DNA from: Liolophura sinensis
Taxonomy: Eukaryota; Mollusca; Polyplacophora; Chitonida; Chitonidae
Assembly: GCF_032854445.1 (NCBI RefSeq)
Contig: NC_088306.1
Span: 23,657,764 to 23,721,763, forward strand
DNA length: 64,000 bases
Direction: 5' to 3'
Part shown: positions 47,866 through 58,105 of the stretch, piece after piece
Layout of the letters: the number at the start of each line of letters is the position of its first letter
How positions within the stretch are numbered: position 1 is the first letter of the stretch
Made by a program: the position numbers and the translations under genes
The notes under the pieces: model-generated
What the model saw: the letters and a program-made list of their open reading frames with translations, nothing else
Databases searched by the model: none
Told to the model about the DNA's origin: nothing

Positions 47866-49659
47866 ATAGAAAACTGTAAGTGTAGGCCTATATATACTAG
47901 CTGCAAAGAGTAAATTTCATTACTGGTTTTGTATGAAGTTATAAAATAAATTGTGAGTACCAAAACTTGTGTGTATGAATATGCATGAATACAACTCCAT
48001 AAAACTTGTATAAAAAGTTTGGAATGTTGTGTCTGTACATATTTAAGTGCTACGTGGACCACAGTCTGTGTATAAGTAGGCTACGGTGTTTGTTCCCTAT
48101 ACTTGATGTACAGATGTTATGAACTTGAAGCGAACGTGACAAATATGCAATATACAGATCTCACAACAAAAAGCGAATATAAAGCTGTACATTTCACCCT
48201 AGATATTAGCGAGGAAGTGGATGATGAGTCACGTGCCCTCCCTCGCTTAAGCAAACAAGCACGTGCGCGCGTGGGTGTGAAATTTACATGTGACACGAAA
48301 CCGCGGACTGTATGGTGTGGGCTAGGGAGTAATTTCACATCTGTCTGAAAAAAAAATGCCTTTGTTGAGCGTATATACGTTGATTTTTTAAGGACGGTTG
48401 GGCCTGTCTATTCTGATCTGATTCATTGACTGCATAGAAAAAAGTTCAGGATGAGGTTAAACGGATATATTTAGATACCCGTATGAAACTACATGTGCTT
48501 GTGCCCTTAAACAATTACATCCTGCATGAGCTTATTTCTCTTTTCTGTGGTTGCTATGATTTAAATTGTTTATACCCTGTGCAGAAGACCCTGGTCATAT
48601 ACCTAAACATAACAACTGACAGAGAGCTGGCACAATGAAGCTGCATGTGGCACTCAGCACTTACAGGATATAGGCATAGCGAGGTGGCGGTGTCATGAGT
48701 GGTGTCATCAACATGGTGTTTAGGTCAGGCAGCATGCACGCATGCGCTAGGAATAGAGCGGGATTAACTTGAACCACGCATGGCCTGCTCCAAGAAGACG
48801 TCGTGATTATGCGAATATATACCACCGACTCTGCTTCGTTCAACGTGTGCCATTTTACGCGATCTCTTAAAAATTAAATGTTGTAACTTTAACAGTGTTA
48901 AATCTAATGTTTTGGAAGTGCTGTAGTGGGAAAATTATGCATAGGCCTAATGCTATAGCCAAGGTTAGCACTTTGGAAAGTAATAGAAATTTAACACGCC
49001 AGAAAATGATTAGAAAAAATGTTGTTATTTAAGACCATCTGATGTGAAATTAACATGTCTAGGTTTTGTGTTCCGCATTATTAATGTTACAAATCTTGTA
49101 ATCTATAACATTACTTCAGAACTGTGCAACGCACAGCATTTTAAGATGTTGACACTCAAAATTTTACAGGGTATTTAACAGGTTGTATCATTTTAACATT
49201 TCGCAAATGTTGCCACTTTAAAATCAGCACGTTAAGAGAATGTATAGTCATATTGTTTCTCAAATACAAAAGGTGCTCCCTTGAAGAGTCACGTGGTATG
49301 CTCAGTAATTTCTCCCTGTGTACAATATGCCAAACTAAAAGTTCAAATTTCTGCCCTACACATTAATTAAGACTCTTATATATACTTGTATATTAATAGC
49401 TTTAAAAGGAAAGACACTAAATAATACAAGCTGAGGTAATTTAGGAAGAAACATCGGGGCAGACCTAAACGGCATGACATTATCTTTTTCTGATGTAATT
49501 GGTGCCTAATTGGTAACTCTTTATATAAATTAAATTTCAATCAGGAGTTCTGATGAGCTCATGTGATGCGCCACGTTAGAATAGTCATGTAAGCAAGATG
49601 TCGCGTCAATCATACCCCACGTACACATAGGGGCCTATGGTTAAAAGACAAAACTGGGT
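47866..49659. other. Non-coding stretch
   Basis: No gene recognised. Antisense-overlapping ORFs at 48103-48348 (81 and 73 codons) lie in a locally GC-richer patch with CACGTGCGCGCG-type sequence and show no domain. Confidence 0.4.
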
Positions 49660-49830
49660 TCAGGTGACGGATATGCGGAAACAGTTGATGTGTCCTCGGG
49701 TTATAGAAATAACCCATGTCTGATTGGTTAATAGTGACTACACGGCAGCATTTTTGATCGTCTCAATGTGCACTATTTTGCTACTTTAAATTGCTTTATC
49801 TTGGATGTACTTCGTCACAAAAATAAAGAG
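49660..49830 (+). repeat. Dispersed repeat E, copy 1
   Basis: Collinear with 59795-59955. Shared landmarks are CAGGTGAC, GGGTTATAGAAATAACCCA (here nearly palindromic), CTGATTGG, TCTTCAATGT/TCTCAATGTG and a GATGTACTTCGT-type end. The nature of the family is unknown and no inverted ends were found. Confidence 0.6.
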
Positions 49831-50322
49831 TTATGCGTTTTAAACTGGCTGTATACTTTCTTCATGCATATATACATTTGGTCTATGGGGTTGCATGTTG
49901 CTTCTATAAATAAGGCGTGGAAAATCTGGTCAGGATCGTAAATAAAACATCAAAAGTTTCACTATACATCGGTTTCGGGTGGAAGGATGACAAATGCGTT
50001 CTGATATTTCAGAATTCTTGTTCACTCCCGGAGTGATATGGTTACATAATGGCCAATCGCAATTTCAGACATAAATCATCTTTAAGGCTTTAAAACATTG
50101 ACTCTCAGGATGAACGGATCGCCCAATAACTATATTTTAATGTATGTAATTGGTTGGTGCTTAATTACCGCACTCTGAAATGGTCACCAATATTTAGGCC
50201 CATCGACTAGGCTGTATGGAGAAAAGCGGTGGGCCCGGAGATAACCACCGAAATTTGACAATTAACTTACCCGCTTCCCAATGCACGGAATTTTTTTCTA
50301 CGCCAGTCTCATTTCTTCTTTG

Positions 50323-50412
50323 AATTGTTTGGAGGAAACCGGAGTGCTGAGGGTAAACCACCAACCTTTGGCAAGTTTCTGACAAACTTTTCCATGCATG
50401 GCATGCAGATAA
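50323..50412 (-). repeat. SINE family H, body fragment
   Basis: On the minus strand it reads GAAACTTGCCAAAGGTTGGT, then CTCAGCACTCCGGTTTCCTC. It matches the bodies of the antisense repeats at 35900-36130 and 57690-57945. The head is missing. Confidence 0.6.
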
Positions 50413-50433
50413 AGACACCACGCATATTGGTGG

Positions 50434-50575
50434 ACGGGCCCGATGGCTCAGTAGATAGAGCGTCCGCATCGGTGGCGGTAGATCTAGGGTCAATCCTGGG
50501 TAGGGTCAAACCTAAGACCTTGAAAGAGGAAGTTGTAGCTTCCTCGGCTGGTGGGGCCTCCGTGGCTCCGAAGAC
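50434..50575 (+). repeat. tRNA-derived SINE, family C, copy 1
   Basis: The head GGGCCCGATGGCTCAGTAGA gives an A box TGGCTCAGTAG (50444-50454) and GAGCGTCCGCATC. The B-box region is GGGTCAATCC (50487-50496). The body includes GAGGAAGTTGTAGCTTCCTC, a short self-complementary hairpin. The head is unlike that of the main SINE family. It could be mistaken for a tRNA gene, but the anticodon and acceptor arms do not fold. Confidence 0.7.
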
Positions 50576-50689
50576 AACATGTATTTTACAAGTTACTAAG
50601 CATAGGCAATCCTGTCATAAAAAGTTACAGTAATCGAACCAAATACATATCCTCACAATTTCACCGGGCTTACATGCGTATATGTGTTT

Positions 50690-50835
50690 GACCGCTTCGG
50701 TGACCTACTGTTAGAGCGTCCACCTCGAAGTCGGGTGACACATGGGATCAACCCCACGCCGGGCCATACCAAAGACTTTAAAAGTGGTACTTGTTACCGT
50801 CTGTCCATCTGTCCGTCTGTCCATCTGTTCAACGT
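50690..50835 (+). repeat. SINE family C, copy 2, with TCTG-type microsatellite tail
   Basis: ACCGCTTCGGTGACCTACTG, GAGCGTCCACCTCGAAGTCG and GGGATCAACCCC align with copy 1. The copy ends in alternating CTGTCCATCTGTCCGTCTGT, which looks like a simple-repeat expansion at its 3' end. Confidence 0.65.
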
Positions 50836-50959
50836 GATCGCAATATATAAGGTAAACCATTTAAGAAAAATATTTCAAATTTAATAAACAGGTTCATGCT
50901 GGAGTGGGCTATATAGGATCCTATATTAACTTGGACAGGTTCGATCAAGTCTAAAGACA

Positions 50960-51175
50960 TGAGCTCAGGGTTTTAAGTCGTACTCAACAATTTTTCAGTC
51001 ATATGACGACAAAAGGAGCCTTGAGAGTATACATTTATTGTGCCTCCTTGTTGCAGGATGGCTTTCCATCGCTCTTTTATCTAGAGCTGCTTCACTGAGA
51101 GGCAAGCAAGGCGCCTCGCCAGAGCCAATATACTGATACACGCCAACCAATCGTTGCATTATGCCCTTAATGATG
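50960..51175 (+). repeat. Dispersed repeat G, copy 1
   Basis: Contains GTCGTACTCAACAATTTTTC, AGTCATATGACGAC, GTGCCTCCTTGTTGCAGGA and CTTTTATCTAGAGCTGCTTC. The opening resembles a repeat I associate with molluscan genomes (CGTACTCAGCAATTTTTCAG type). A second copy starts at about 57389. Confidence 0.6.
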
Positions 51176-51181
51176 AATGTT

Positions 51182-51292
51182 AAGTAAGGAAGCTACAACT
51201 TCCTCTAAGATGTGACCAGTATTGACCCTGGATCAACCGCCCCCGAAGTGGACCCTCTACCATCTGAGGCATCCAGGACGGTGGCCAAGTGA
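51182..51292 (-). repeat. SINE family C, copy 3 (antisense)
   Basis: On the minus strand: GGATGCCTCAGATGGTAGAG (A box), TCCACTTCGGGGGCGGTTGA, then CAGGGTCAATACTGG (B-box region), then GAGGAAGTTGTAGCTTCCTT, matching copy 1 at 50434. Confidence 0.65.
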
Positions 51293-51384
51293 AAGGGTGC
51301 GTGCCCCACAATAGTGCTGTGCTACATGGAAGAACAGCGTCATATTTGTAAGACGAGATCAAGTCTCACATGAAGGAAAGACTC

Positions 51385-51541
51385 CGGTTTCCTCCAACTA
51401 ACAACATAATAAAAACTGACCACCATTTTGTAAAAGTGAAATACTTCTGAGTTGGCCCACAAGTTTTAAAATCCATCAAATAAAGAAATATGTTTGTGAT
51501 GTTTTCCCCCTGCCATATTCAAGAATATTTCTTTTACATAT
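51385..51541. repeat. SINE tail fragments, sense then antisense
   Basis: A plus-strand fragment (51385-51485) runs from CTCCGGTTTCCTCC through GTAAAAGTGAAATACTTCTG to CATCAAATAAAG. It is followed by an antisense scrap CATATTCAAGAATATTTCTT (51506-51530). The two lie tail to tail. Confidence 0.5.
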
Positions 51542-51744
51542 AGCTGAGATCTTTGATGGGTAACCAGAACATGAGAAGGCAGATGATAGTCTAGAAACCA
51601 TTTCAAAGCAATAAATAAACAACGTAAAAATTCATATTGACTGTTTCAGTATTTCGTCTTACGTGTGTTCCCCCTTAGGAGAAATAATTATATCGTCAAA
51701 ATGAATTTATTCAGTGTTACTCTGCTTAATTTTTATGCTATATA

Positions 51745-51835
51745 ATCTGTTCAGTTATAGCGTCTGCTTCGAAGTTGGGAGACCTGAGATCAAACCCGAT
51801 CAAATACTTGTTGATGTCTTGCTTCATATATATTT
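51745..51835 (+). repeat. SINE family C, copy 4 (partial)
   Basis: CAGTTATAGCGTCTGCTTCG, AAGTTGGGAGACCTGAGATC and AAACCCGATC align with the head of copies 1 and 2. The 5' end and the body are poorly preserved. Confidence 0.45.
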
Positions 51836-51888
51836 GAAATGATGAAGAATCGTTTAAAAATAACAAGAATCTGATGGACTGATTCACT

Positions 51889-53645
51889 GAAGGAGCTTGG
51901 ACCATATCATTGTGGAATGTTTACATTTCCCTTATAGTTACACCACAAGAACGATGCACTAGGTCAGCTTGGACCGTATCATTGTGGAATGTTTACATTT
52001 CCCCTATAGCTACACAACAAGAACGATGCACTAGGTCAGCTTGGACCGTATCATTGTGGAATGTTTACATTTCCCCTATAGCTACACAACAAGAACGATG
52101 CACTAGGTCGGCTTGGACCGTATCATTGTGGAATGTTTACATTTCCCCTATAGCTACACAACAAGAACGATGCACTCGAGAAGTTAGTACCGTATCATTG
52201 TGGAATGTTTACATTTCCCCTATAGCTACACAAAAAGAACGATGCACTCGAGGAGTTAGTACCCTATCATTGTGGAATGTTTACATTTCCCCTATAGCTA
52301 CACAACAAGAACGATGCACTAGAGGAGTTAGTACCCTATCATTATGGAATATTTACATTTCCCCTATACCTACCACACAAGATAATGCAATGAAGGTCCT
52401 TGAACCGTATCATTGTGGAGCGTTCACACTTCCCCCCTAAACCTACACCACAAGAACGATGCACTAGAGGACCTTGGGCCGTATCATTGTGGAATATTTA
52501 TATTTCCCCACTGGACCTGCACCACAAGGGCAATGTACTGAAGGAGCTAGGGCCATATCACTCTGGAATGACGACCTTGGGTCGTATCATTGTGGAATAT
52601 TTATATTTCTCCACTGGACCTGCACCACAAGGGCAATGTACTGAAGGAGCTAGGGCCATATCACTCTGGAATGACGACCTTGGGTCGTATCATTGTGGAA
52701 TATTTATATTTCTCCACTGGACCTGCACCACAAGGGCAATGTACTGAAGGAGCTAGGACCATATCACTGTGGAATGTTTACATTTCTCCTATACTTCACC
52801 ACAAAAAAAAACATGCACTAGAGGAGCTAGGACCGTATCATTGTGGAATGAGGACCTTGGGTCGTATCATTGTGGGATGTTTATATTTCCCCACTGGACC
52901 TGCACCACAAGGGCAATGTACTGAAGGAGCTAGGACCATATCACTGTGGAATGAGGACCTTGGGTCGTATCATTGTGGAATGTTTATATTTCCCCACTGG
53001 ACCTACACCACAAGGGCAATGTACTGAAGGAGCTAGGACCATATCACTGTGGAATGAGGACCTTGGGTCGTATCATTGTGGAATGTTTATATTTCCCCAC
53101 TGGACCTACACCACAAGGGCAATGTACTGAAGGAGCTAGGACCATATCACTGTGGAATGAGGACCTTGGGTCGTATCATTGTGGAATGTTTATATTTCCC
53201 CACTGGACCTGCACCACAAAAAAAAAACGATGCACTAGAGGAGCTAGGACCGTATCATTGTGGAATGTTTACATTTCCCTGACTTTTACACCACAAAGGC
53301 GATGCACTGAAGGATCTAGGGCGATATAATCGTAGAATGTTTATATTTTCCCTATACCTACACCACAAGGGCGATGCACTGTAGGATCTAGGGTCGTATA
53401 ATCGTGGAATGTTTACATTTCCCTGACATTTACACCACAAGGGCGATGCACTGTAGGATCTAGGGTCGTATAATCGTGGAATGTTTACATTTCCCTGACA
53501 TTTACACCACAAAGGCGATGCACTGAAGGATCTAGGGTCGTATAATCGTGGAATGTTTACATTTTCCCCCTGCACCTACACCACAAGAACGATGCACTAA
53601 GTCAGCTTGGACCGTATCATTGTGGAATGTTTACATTTCCCCTAG
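51889..53645. repeat. Minisatellite with 72-bp base unit and 103-bp higher-order unit
   Basis: The base unit carries CGTATCATTGTGGAATGTTT, ACATTTCCC, a CCACAAGAACGATGCACT-like segment and a GGAGCTTGG-like segment. Left block: units start at 51895, 51967, 52039, 52111, 52183, 52255 and 52327, exactly 72 bp apart. Middle block: period 103, with landmarks at 52581 and 52684, then at 52861, 52964, 53067 and 53170. This is 72 bp plus a 31-bp partial duplication. Right block (from about 53240): about 72 bp again with variant ATAATCGTGGAATG. Because 72 is divisible by three, a 176-codon ORF (51910-52440) stays open in the left block. In the middle block the frame shifts each period. Coding is unlikely. 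Confidence 0.95.
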
Positions 53646-53979
53646 ACCAAGATGGACAGTTTTGCAATTGATTAACTTCTACATTTCAAACACAAAATAA
53701 CACACACAGTGATTATTGTAAGCAAATATATATTTGTCTCAAACGAGAGGCGGGACTAGGCATGATAGATCGATGGATACATATATGGGCTAACATATAT
53801 TTGATCTAATGTCTTCTCTCTTAAAATGTAATAGTATAGTGTGGCATCAGGCAGACGCTATCTGACAACCGCTGACCTGTATCCATGGACCTATAACCCC
53901 AGATAAAATTAATCGAACTGTCGGATACAAAATAAATCGGTGTCTCTGCTCACTTCATTAGTATCGAGAAATTTTGATT

Positions 53980-55060
53980 AAAACTTCACCAAGAGGGCAA
54001 TCCGTCATTAAATTGGGCTGGGCGGAAAGACCCGCCTTCAAAAACCCGCCCCTCGTGTCTCTAATTTATTCATAGAGCTTGATTTTCAACTACTCTTTGT
54101 GAACAACAAATCCCATCATACTTGAAGATTAATCCCAGCTTGAGATCGTTTAAACTTTCAAGGCCTTTTGTTAGGCCAGCAAAATCACTCAAGAGGCTTA
54201 AAAAAAGTTGTGTTAATTAGACAGGTCATCGGCGCGCGGCATTGTTATTCAAATGTCATATTAAACTGCCTTTGTTCCTTGGTTTTCGGAGATTTTCCGA
54301 TCAGTCAAGTACATAATGCCGAGGCTGCGTCTTCCACGCTTGCGCGCGCAATATAAAAACCCAACAACGTGATCTCGGGTAACATTAACTGACACGTTTT
54401 TTTTTACATTTGCCCGCCTGAAGAAGGTGGAGTGGTGGACGCCTCATTACCGCAAGTCCAATCGGTAATTTGGCAGCGCAGTCGTTTAAAATACAGCAAC
54501 AAGGCGCAATGTATATGCGCGATGACATCACGAGGCTATAATTTCTAAGCACAATTAAATGACGTCAAGGTACTGCTGCCGAGCGTACCCCCCAACCCCC
54601 ACCCACCCACCCCATACACATACACCCCTCTGGCGTACTGCGATTTGCACGCGAACTGGTTTACCCCCAACGCGGAGCTTGAAAACGTGTGATCGAACAT
54701 ATACATGCCTTGTGGAAGTAAAATTCTGAAGGGTCTGTCGTCGTGGTTTAAAAGATGCGTGAAATGCTTGTTTTTTTTTACATCCTAATTTGTGTATAAG
54801 ATGTGACCTAACATATAAAAGTGCAATAAAGTTCCTCGTCTTTCTTATTGGGGAGTAAAAATAGCTTTAAATCACAGTTTTCAAAAGGGCCAGCGGTCAG
54901 TTAAGAAATTAAGTAGTCCTCTGTCATGACGTCGCTGTTGAACAAACTTTGTTGGGTGGATAGCCCATATTGAGGGCCTGAGATGGTCCCGCGTTCCCAG
55001 TAAGTTCCTCTATGACGTCATTTCCGAATATCCCCGGCCACTGACGGATTATCCCCTCAT
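53980..55060. promoter_or_regulatory. GC-rich regulatory-looking island
   Basis: A repeat-free, CpG-containing island amid AT-rich DNA. It has GGGCGG/CCCGCC boxes near 54028-54053, TTAATTAGACAGGTC, a SOX-POU-like composite CATTGTTATTCAAAT (54240-54254), CTTTGTTCC, a TATA-like ATATAAAAAC near 54350 after CGCGCGC, and full CRE palindromes TGACGTCA at 54560-54567 and 55013-55020. It may be a distal enhancer about 8-9 kb upstream of glypican, or the promoter of an undetected gene. The only ORF is 62 codons (54168-54356) with no domain. Function is inferred from motifs alone. Confidence 0.4.
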
Positions 55061-55395
55061 AAAACTGAGGGGTTATTAAGAAATATAAAATATGCCTCAA
55101 CAATAAATTTTGTTATCATATTTCAGGTACATCTTTTTTTCAACTTTCTTTAAACTATACTCATCGTTTCATAGTATCTCTTTATGTATCCTTTTAAGTT
55201 TTTTTTTCTGTAGATTTTAGGAGTCTGTACACTATATAATGTGTATTCACACATCCCTTCAGCCACATATTTCAGAACAGTAACTCGCCGTGTGATCTAG
55301 ACTTCTCGTTTTGGTCCACACTGATCATGGATGACCTGCATCTTGGCTTGGCCTTACAAGAGGTTTGTCTGGTATACTTTTCGAGGTCCAGTATA

Positions 55396-56545
55396 CCCTA
55401 ATTCTTCAACCTTTCCAACGGCCTCTGCAATCGATATTTTGAAACATTCTGAGAGATTGGTTGGCTGATTTTATTAGCCATGCAATAATAAATATATACA
55501 TTGGATTTTAAGACATCAACAAAGTGCAGACACAATTGTGATGACAATGAAGTCTAGAAAGATATATGGTGGGAATGAAGCTCAGGTTAGTCTTGAGTAT
55601 GTTCTATCCCATATATAGGTAATAACGGCACTGAAAGGGTGAGGCTGAAATTTTAGACTGTATCTCAATTATTTCTTTTCTTTCTAAATATTAAAAATAT
55701 GAATTAATTTTACCTGAACTATGCCCTAATTGTGTAATGTTAGACTGAAGATTGCAGCTTAGAAAGTAGAAAAGATTTTAATAAAGACTGAAAGTGCGAT
55801 TTAGAAGAAACTGATCTTACTGTTAATGAAAGCTTATTCCATTCCGTAGGACCGGAAGTTCTGAGTAAATAATATGGTAGATGTGTATTATACAATGGTT
55901 TGTGGAAGGCTAGATGTCTGTCTTGCGTGTGATACGGATTTAAAATTTCCTGCTTGATTAAACTGGACTTTAAACTTACAGGAATAGTGGCTATGGAATA
56001 AAAGTAAATATGAGTTTGTAACAGAGTAGAAAACAGAGATAGTTCGGCAAGGGGTAAGATTTTCAGTTGGCAAAAAACGGTTGGGTGTGGCAAAGTCGGC
56101 CTGATAAAGGGATTGTTCTAATTGCCCTTTTTTAAAACTATGTACAAGGGCTTGAGATGTGTCTGATACGCGTTTCCCCATAATACATTGCCGTGTACTA
56201 GATATGAATAAATAAGTAAGTAATAAAGGGTAAGGAGGGTCTTTTTATTTACAGAGTGTTTTAAGTGTAAAATAAGGCCTATATTTCTTGACAGTTTGGG
56301 ACAGAAGTAGCTTATATGAACAGTCCAGGTCTCTTTTCTCATTGAAAAATATACCAAGAAATTTGGACTTGTTAACTTTTTCAGAGAGAGCTTTGTGCTG
56401 TAAAGAAATAATTTGCACAGTTTCATGAGGATTGTATCTTTAATGACACAAACAAATAATTTTAGTGCCATTTTCATAATAATTGTGTGCATAAAATCTA
56501 CTGAAAAAAAGTGCTTTAGTGGTTGAAAAGGTTGAAGATTTACAG
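55396..56545 (+). mobile_element. MITE-A copy 4, split by a retrotransposon
   Basis: The left part (55396-55456) starts CCCTAATTCTTCAACC after TATA and ends CATTCTGAGAGA. The right part resumes at 56384 with GAGAGAGCTTTG and ends GTTGAAGATTTACAG (56545) before TA. The two parts align continuously with copies 2 and 3 once 55457-56383 is removed. GAGAGA is present on both sides of the insert, as expected for a target-site duplication. Confidence 0.85.
55457..56383 (-). pseudogene. 5'-truncated non-LTR retrotransposon (LINE), reverse-transcriptase C-terminal region
   Basis: On the minus strand one frame is open from 56383 to 55740 apart from a single TAG at 56118-56120. It resembles the post-catalytic C-terminal part of LINE reverse transcriptases: a SKFLG-like start (here SPNFLVYF), ISYFCPKLSRNIG, LLTLYYLLIYSYLVHGNVLWG and LKPLYIVLKKG. 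After the stop come EILNPYHTQDRHLAF, SGPTEWNKLS and a final LLKSFLLSKLQ. The catalytic fingers, palm and endonuclease are absent, so this is a truncated copy. The clade (Jockey/CR1-like) cannot be decided by eye. The 3' end, at 55457, has AATAAA-type signals. The 124-codon ORF beginning at 56492 is chimeric, with its first 36 codons from the host MITE. Confidence 0.8.
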
Positions 56546-57027
56546 TAAGTTAAGTCACTCTGGTGTAACCACCATATATGAATTCAAAAAGCACAAAATA
56601 AATACAATGTTTTGCTTTATACCGCAAAATGACTGCGCAGTGCACTGCACACAAAGAATCAAAATGGCGTCTGTGGTTATGCTGGTTTAATGTCTGTGTC
56701 AATATTGAGACGGATGTTCCGAATGCCTTCTTCTTCGCTATCTCCTCACATCCAGAGTTCATTTCACGCTGTGCGGTATAGATGTGCGATAGCGGAAATG
56801 GAGTCTTCTGTTATCATGGCAGATCTCGATTCAGATGATCGCGAGAATAATGCACGTCGAGATAAAAGACGGATTATAAGGTGTGAGTGTTGCGGTGAGG
56901 TTTTTAGCCTGCACCTTTTCCGGTTAGATCATTGGCGATAATCCCTTTATTGTGTGAGGCAAAAGCAATGTGAATGTCAGTATGAAGCAGTATAATGTTA
57001 TTAGTCTTAATTCAAATATGTCCCGGC
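56546..57027. other. Non-coding stretch with a short zinc-knuckle-like ORF
   Basis: A plus-strand 83-codon ORF (56690-56941) is Asp/Arg-rich and ends with CECCGEVFSLHLFRLDHWR, a CxC...H..H-like spacing that could be chance. The overlapping antisense ORF has nothing recognisable. Confidence 0.3.
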
Positions 57028-57197
57028 CTCTTCTCCGGACATTCGCGGGAAGGTCTGCTTTAGCAACTTACGGATGATCGTGGGTTTCCGCCGGGCTCTG
57101 TTTGGTTTCCTCCCACCATATGCTGGCCGCCATTTTATAAGTGAAATATTCTTGAGTACATTTCCAATCAAATAAATAAAATAAAGAAATAAATAAA
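57028..57197 (+). repeat. SINE copy, 5'-truncated (main family)
   Basis: Runs from CTTCTCCGGACATTCGCGGG, AAGGTCTGC and CGGATGATCGTGGGTTTCC through GGTTTCCTCCCACCATATGC and ATAAGTGAAATATTCTTGAG to CAATCAAATAAATAAAATAA. The usual TACGGCGTAAAACACC segment is shortened to TACATTTC. Confidence 0.9.
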
Positions 57198-57388
57198 TCA
57201 TTCCTGAGCCTACTGTTTCATATATGCATCATGTTAATTATGTAGCTCTAAAGCGATTGGGTTTTTTTTTTTACATACCGCAATAATCTCAGTTCTGTCC
57301 AGCGGTTTTCACTTTATCCTTAAGTCATATTTAGTACACAAGCATATGAATGGTCCATGAGGAAAGCCATGTGCTATGTACGTATGTT

Positions 57389-57635
57389 TGGGGTTCAACG
57401 TCGTACTCAGCAATTTTTCAGTTATATAATGGCGAGGAGTCATTAGATGTGTGTACATATGTTATGTCTTCTTGTGGCAGGGCGAGTCACCAGGCATGAC
57501 ACTCCACCCATTCGCATTATACTGCCACAGAGTCGTCCAGTTCTGTTTCCTTGTTCTAACCTCTCAGTTTTGAGCACCAACCGAGCACCAAGTAAGTGCC
57601 ACTTTGTGAAAGTCTTTGGTCCATGTACTGAGTAA
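57389..57635 (+). repeat. Dispersed repeat G, copy 2
   Basis: GTTCAACGTCGTACTCAGCA, ATTTTTCAGTTATATAATGG and TGTCTTCTTGTGGCAGGGCG align with 50960-51175 before diverging. The 3' limit is uncertain. The 62-codon ORF inside has no recognisable content. Confidence 0.55.
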
Positions 57636-57689
57636 GATGTCAGTTTATGCCTGTCTATATCGCCGTGTCTTGTGTCATCTTTATGGATG

Positions 57690-57945
57690 GTGAAAACCAG
57701 ATCTGCTCGGTGTGAACCGCTGACCTTTGATAAGTCCCTGATGAATATTCCTACGTCTGACGTCTAAACAGAAATGAACGCCATGCATTGTGCGCACGGC
57801 CACACGAGCGTCGTAGACGGTTCATTGTAACTAAGGCCCCACGAACGCTTAGAGTGGGGGGAATCTACAAATTCCCTGTCCCAGACATGGTTTGAACCCA
57901 CGTCTCGTGTGCCACACAGCTGCTGATAAACTCAACCCCCGTATT
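57690..57945 (-). repeat. tRNA-derived SINE, family H (antisense)
   Basis: On the minus strand: a head with GACGTGGGTTCAAACCATG (B box GGTTCAAACC), then GTGGGGCCTTAGTTACAATG and, toward 57700, ACTTATCAAAGGTCAGCGGT. It aligns with the antisense copy at 35900-36130. The limits are approximate. Confidence 0.55.
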
Positions 57946-58105
57946 TTAGAGATTTTAATATTTAGTTTTAAGACGGCACAACTTTTTTCTTATTGAAGAC
58001 AGAAGTCAGAAATTTGGCAGAATAATAATCAAGATGGTCATGTTTAAAACTGTCTTTTCAAAAGTCATCTCACAGACACCGGTTGCTCACCAGGGGGCGT
58101 CTTCG

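Noticed and set aside
50434-50510. Functional tRNA gene
   Set aside because: A- and B-like boxes are present, but the acceptor and anticodon stems do not pair, and related copies lie nearby with the same non-tRNA body, so it is a SINE head.
51910-52440. 176-codon ORF as a repeat protein
   Set aside because: Its length follows from the 72-bp period being divisible by three. Neighbouring 103-bp units shift frame, and no splice or promoter context supports it.
56690-56941. Small zinc-binding protein gene
   Set aside because: The CxC...H..H-like residues at the end of an 83-codon ORF do not match a known finger spacing, and nothing else supports it.
57950-58105. Left terminal inverted repeat of the Tc1-like element
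   Set aside because: A weak similarity (TAAAACTGTCTTTTCAAAAG near 58046) to the inverted right flank near 59410-59435 is too poor and gapped to accept.
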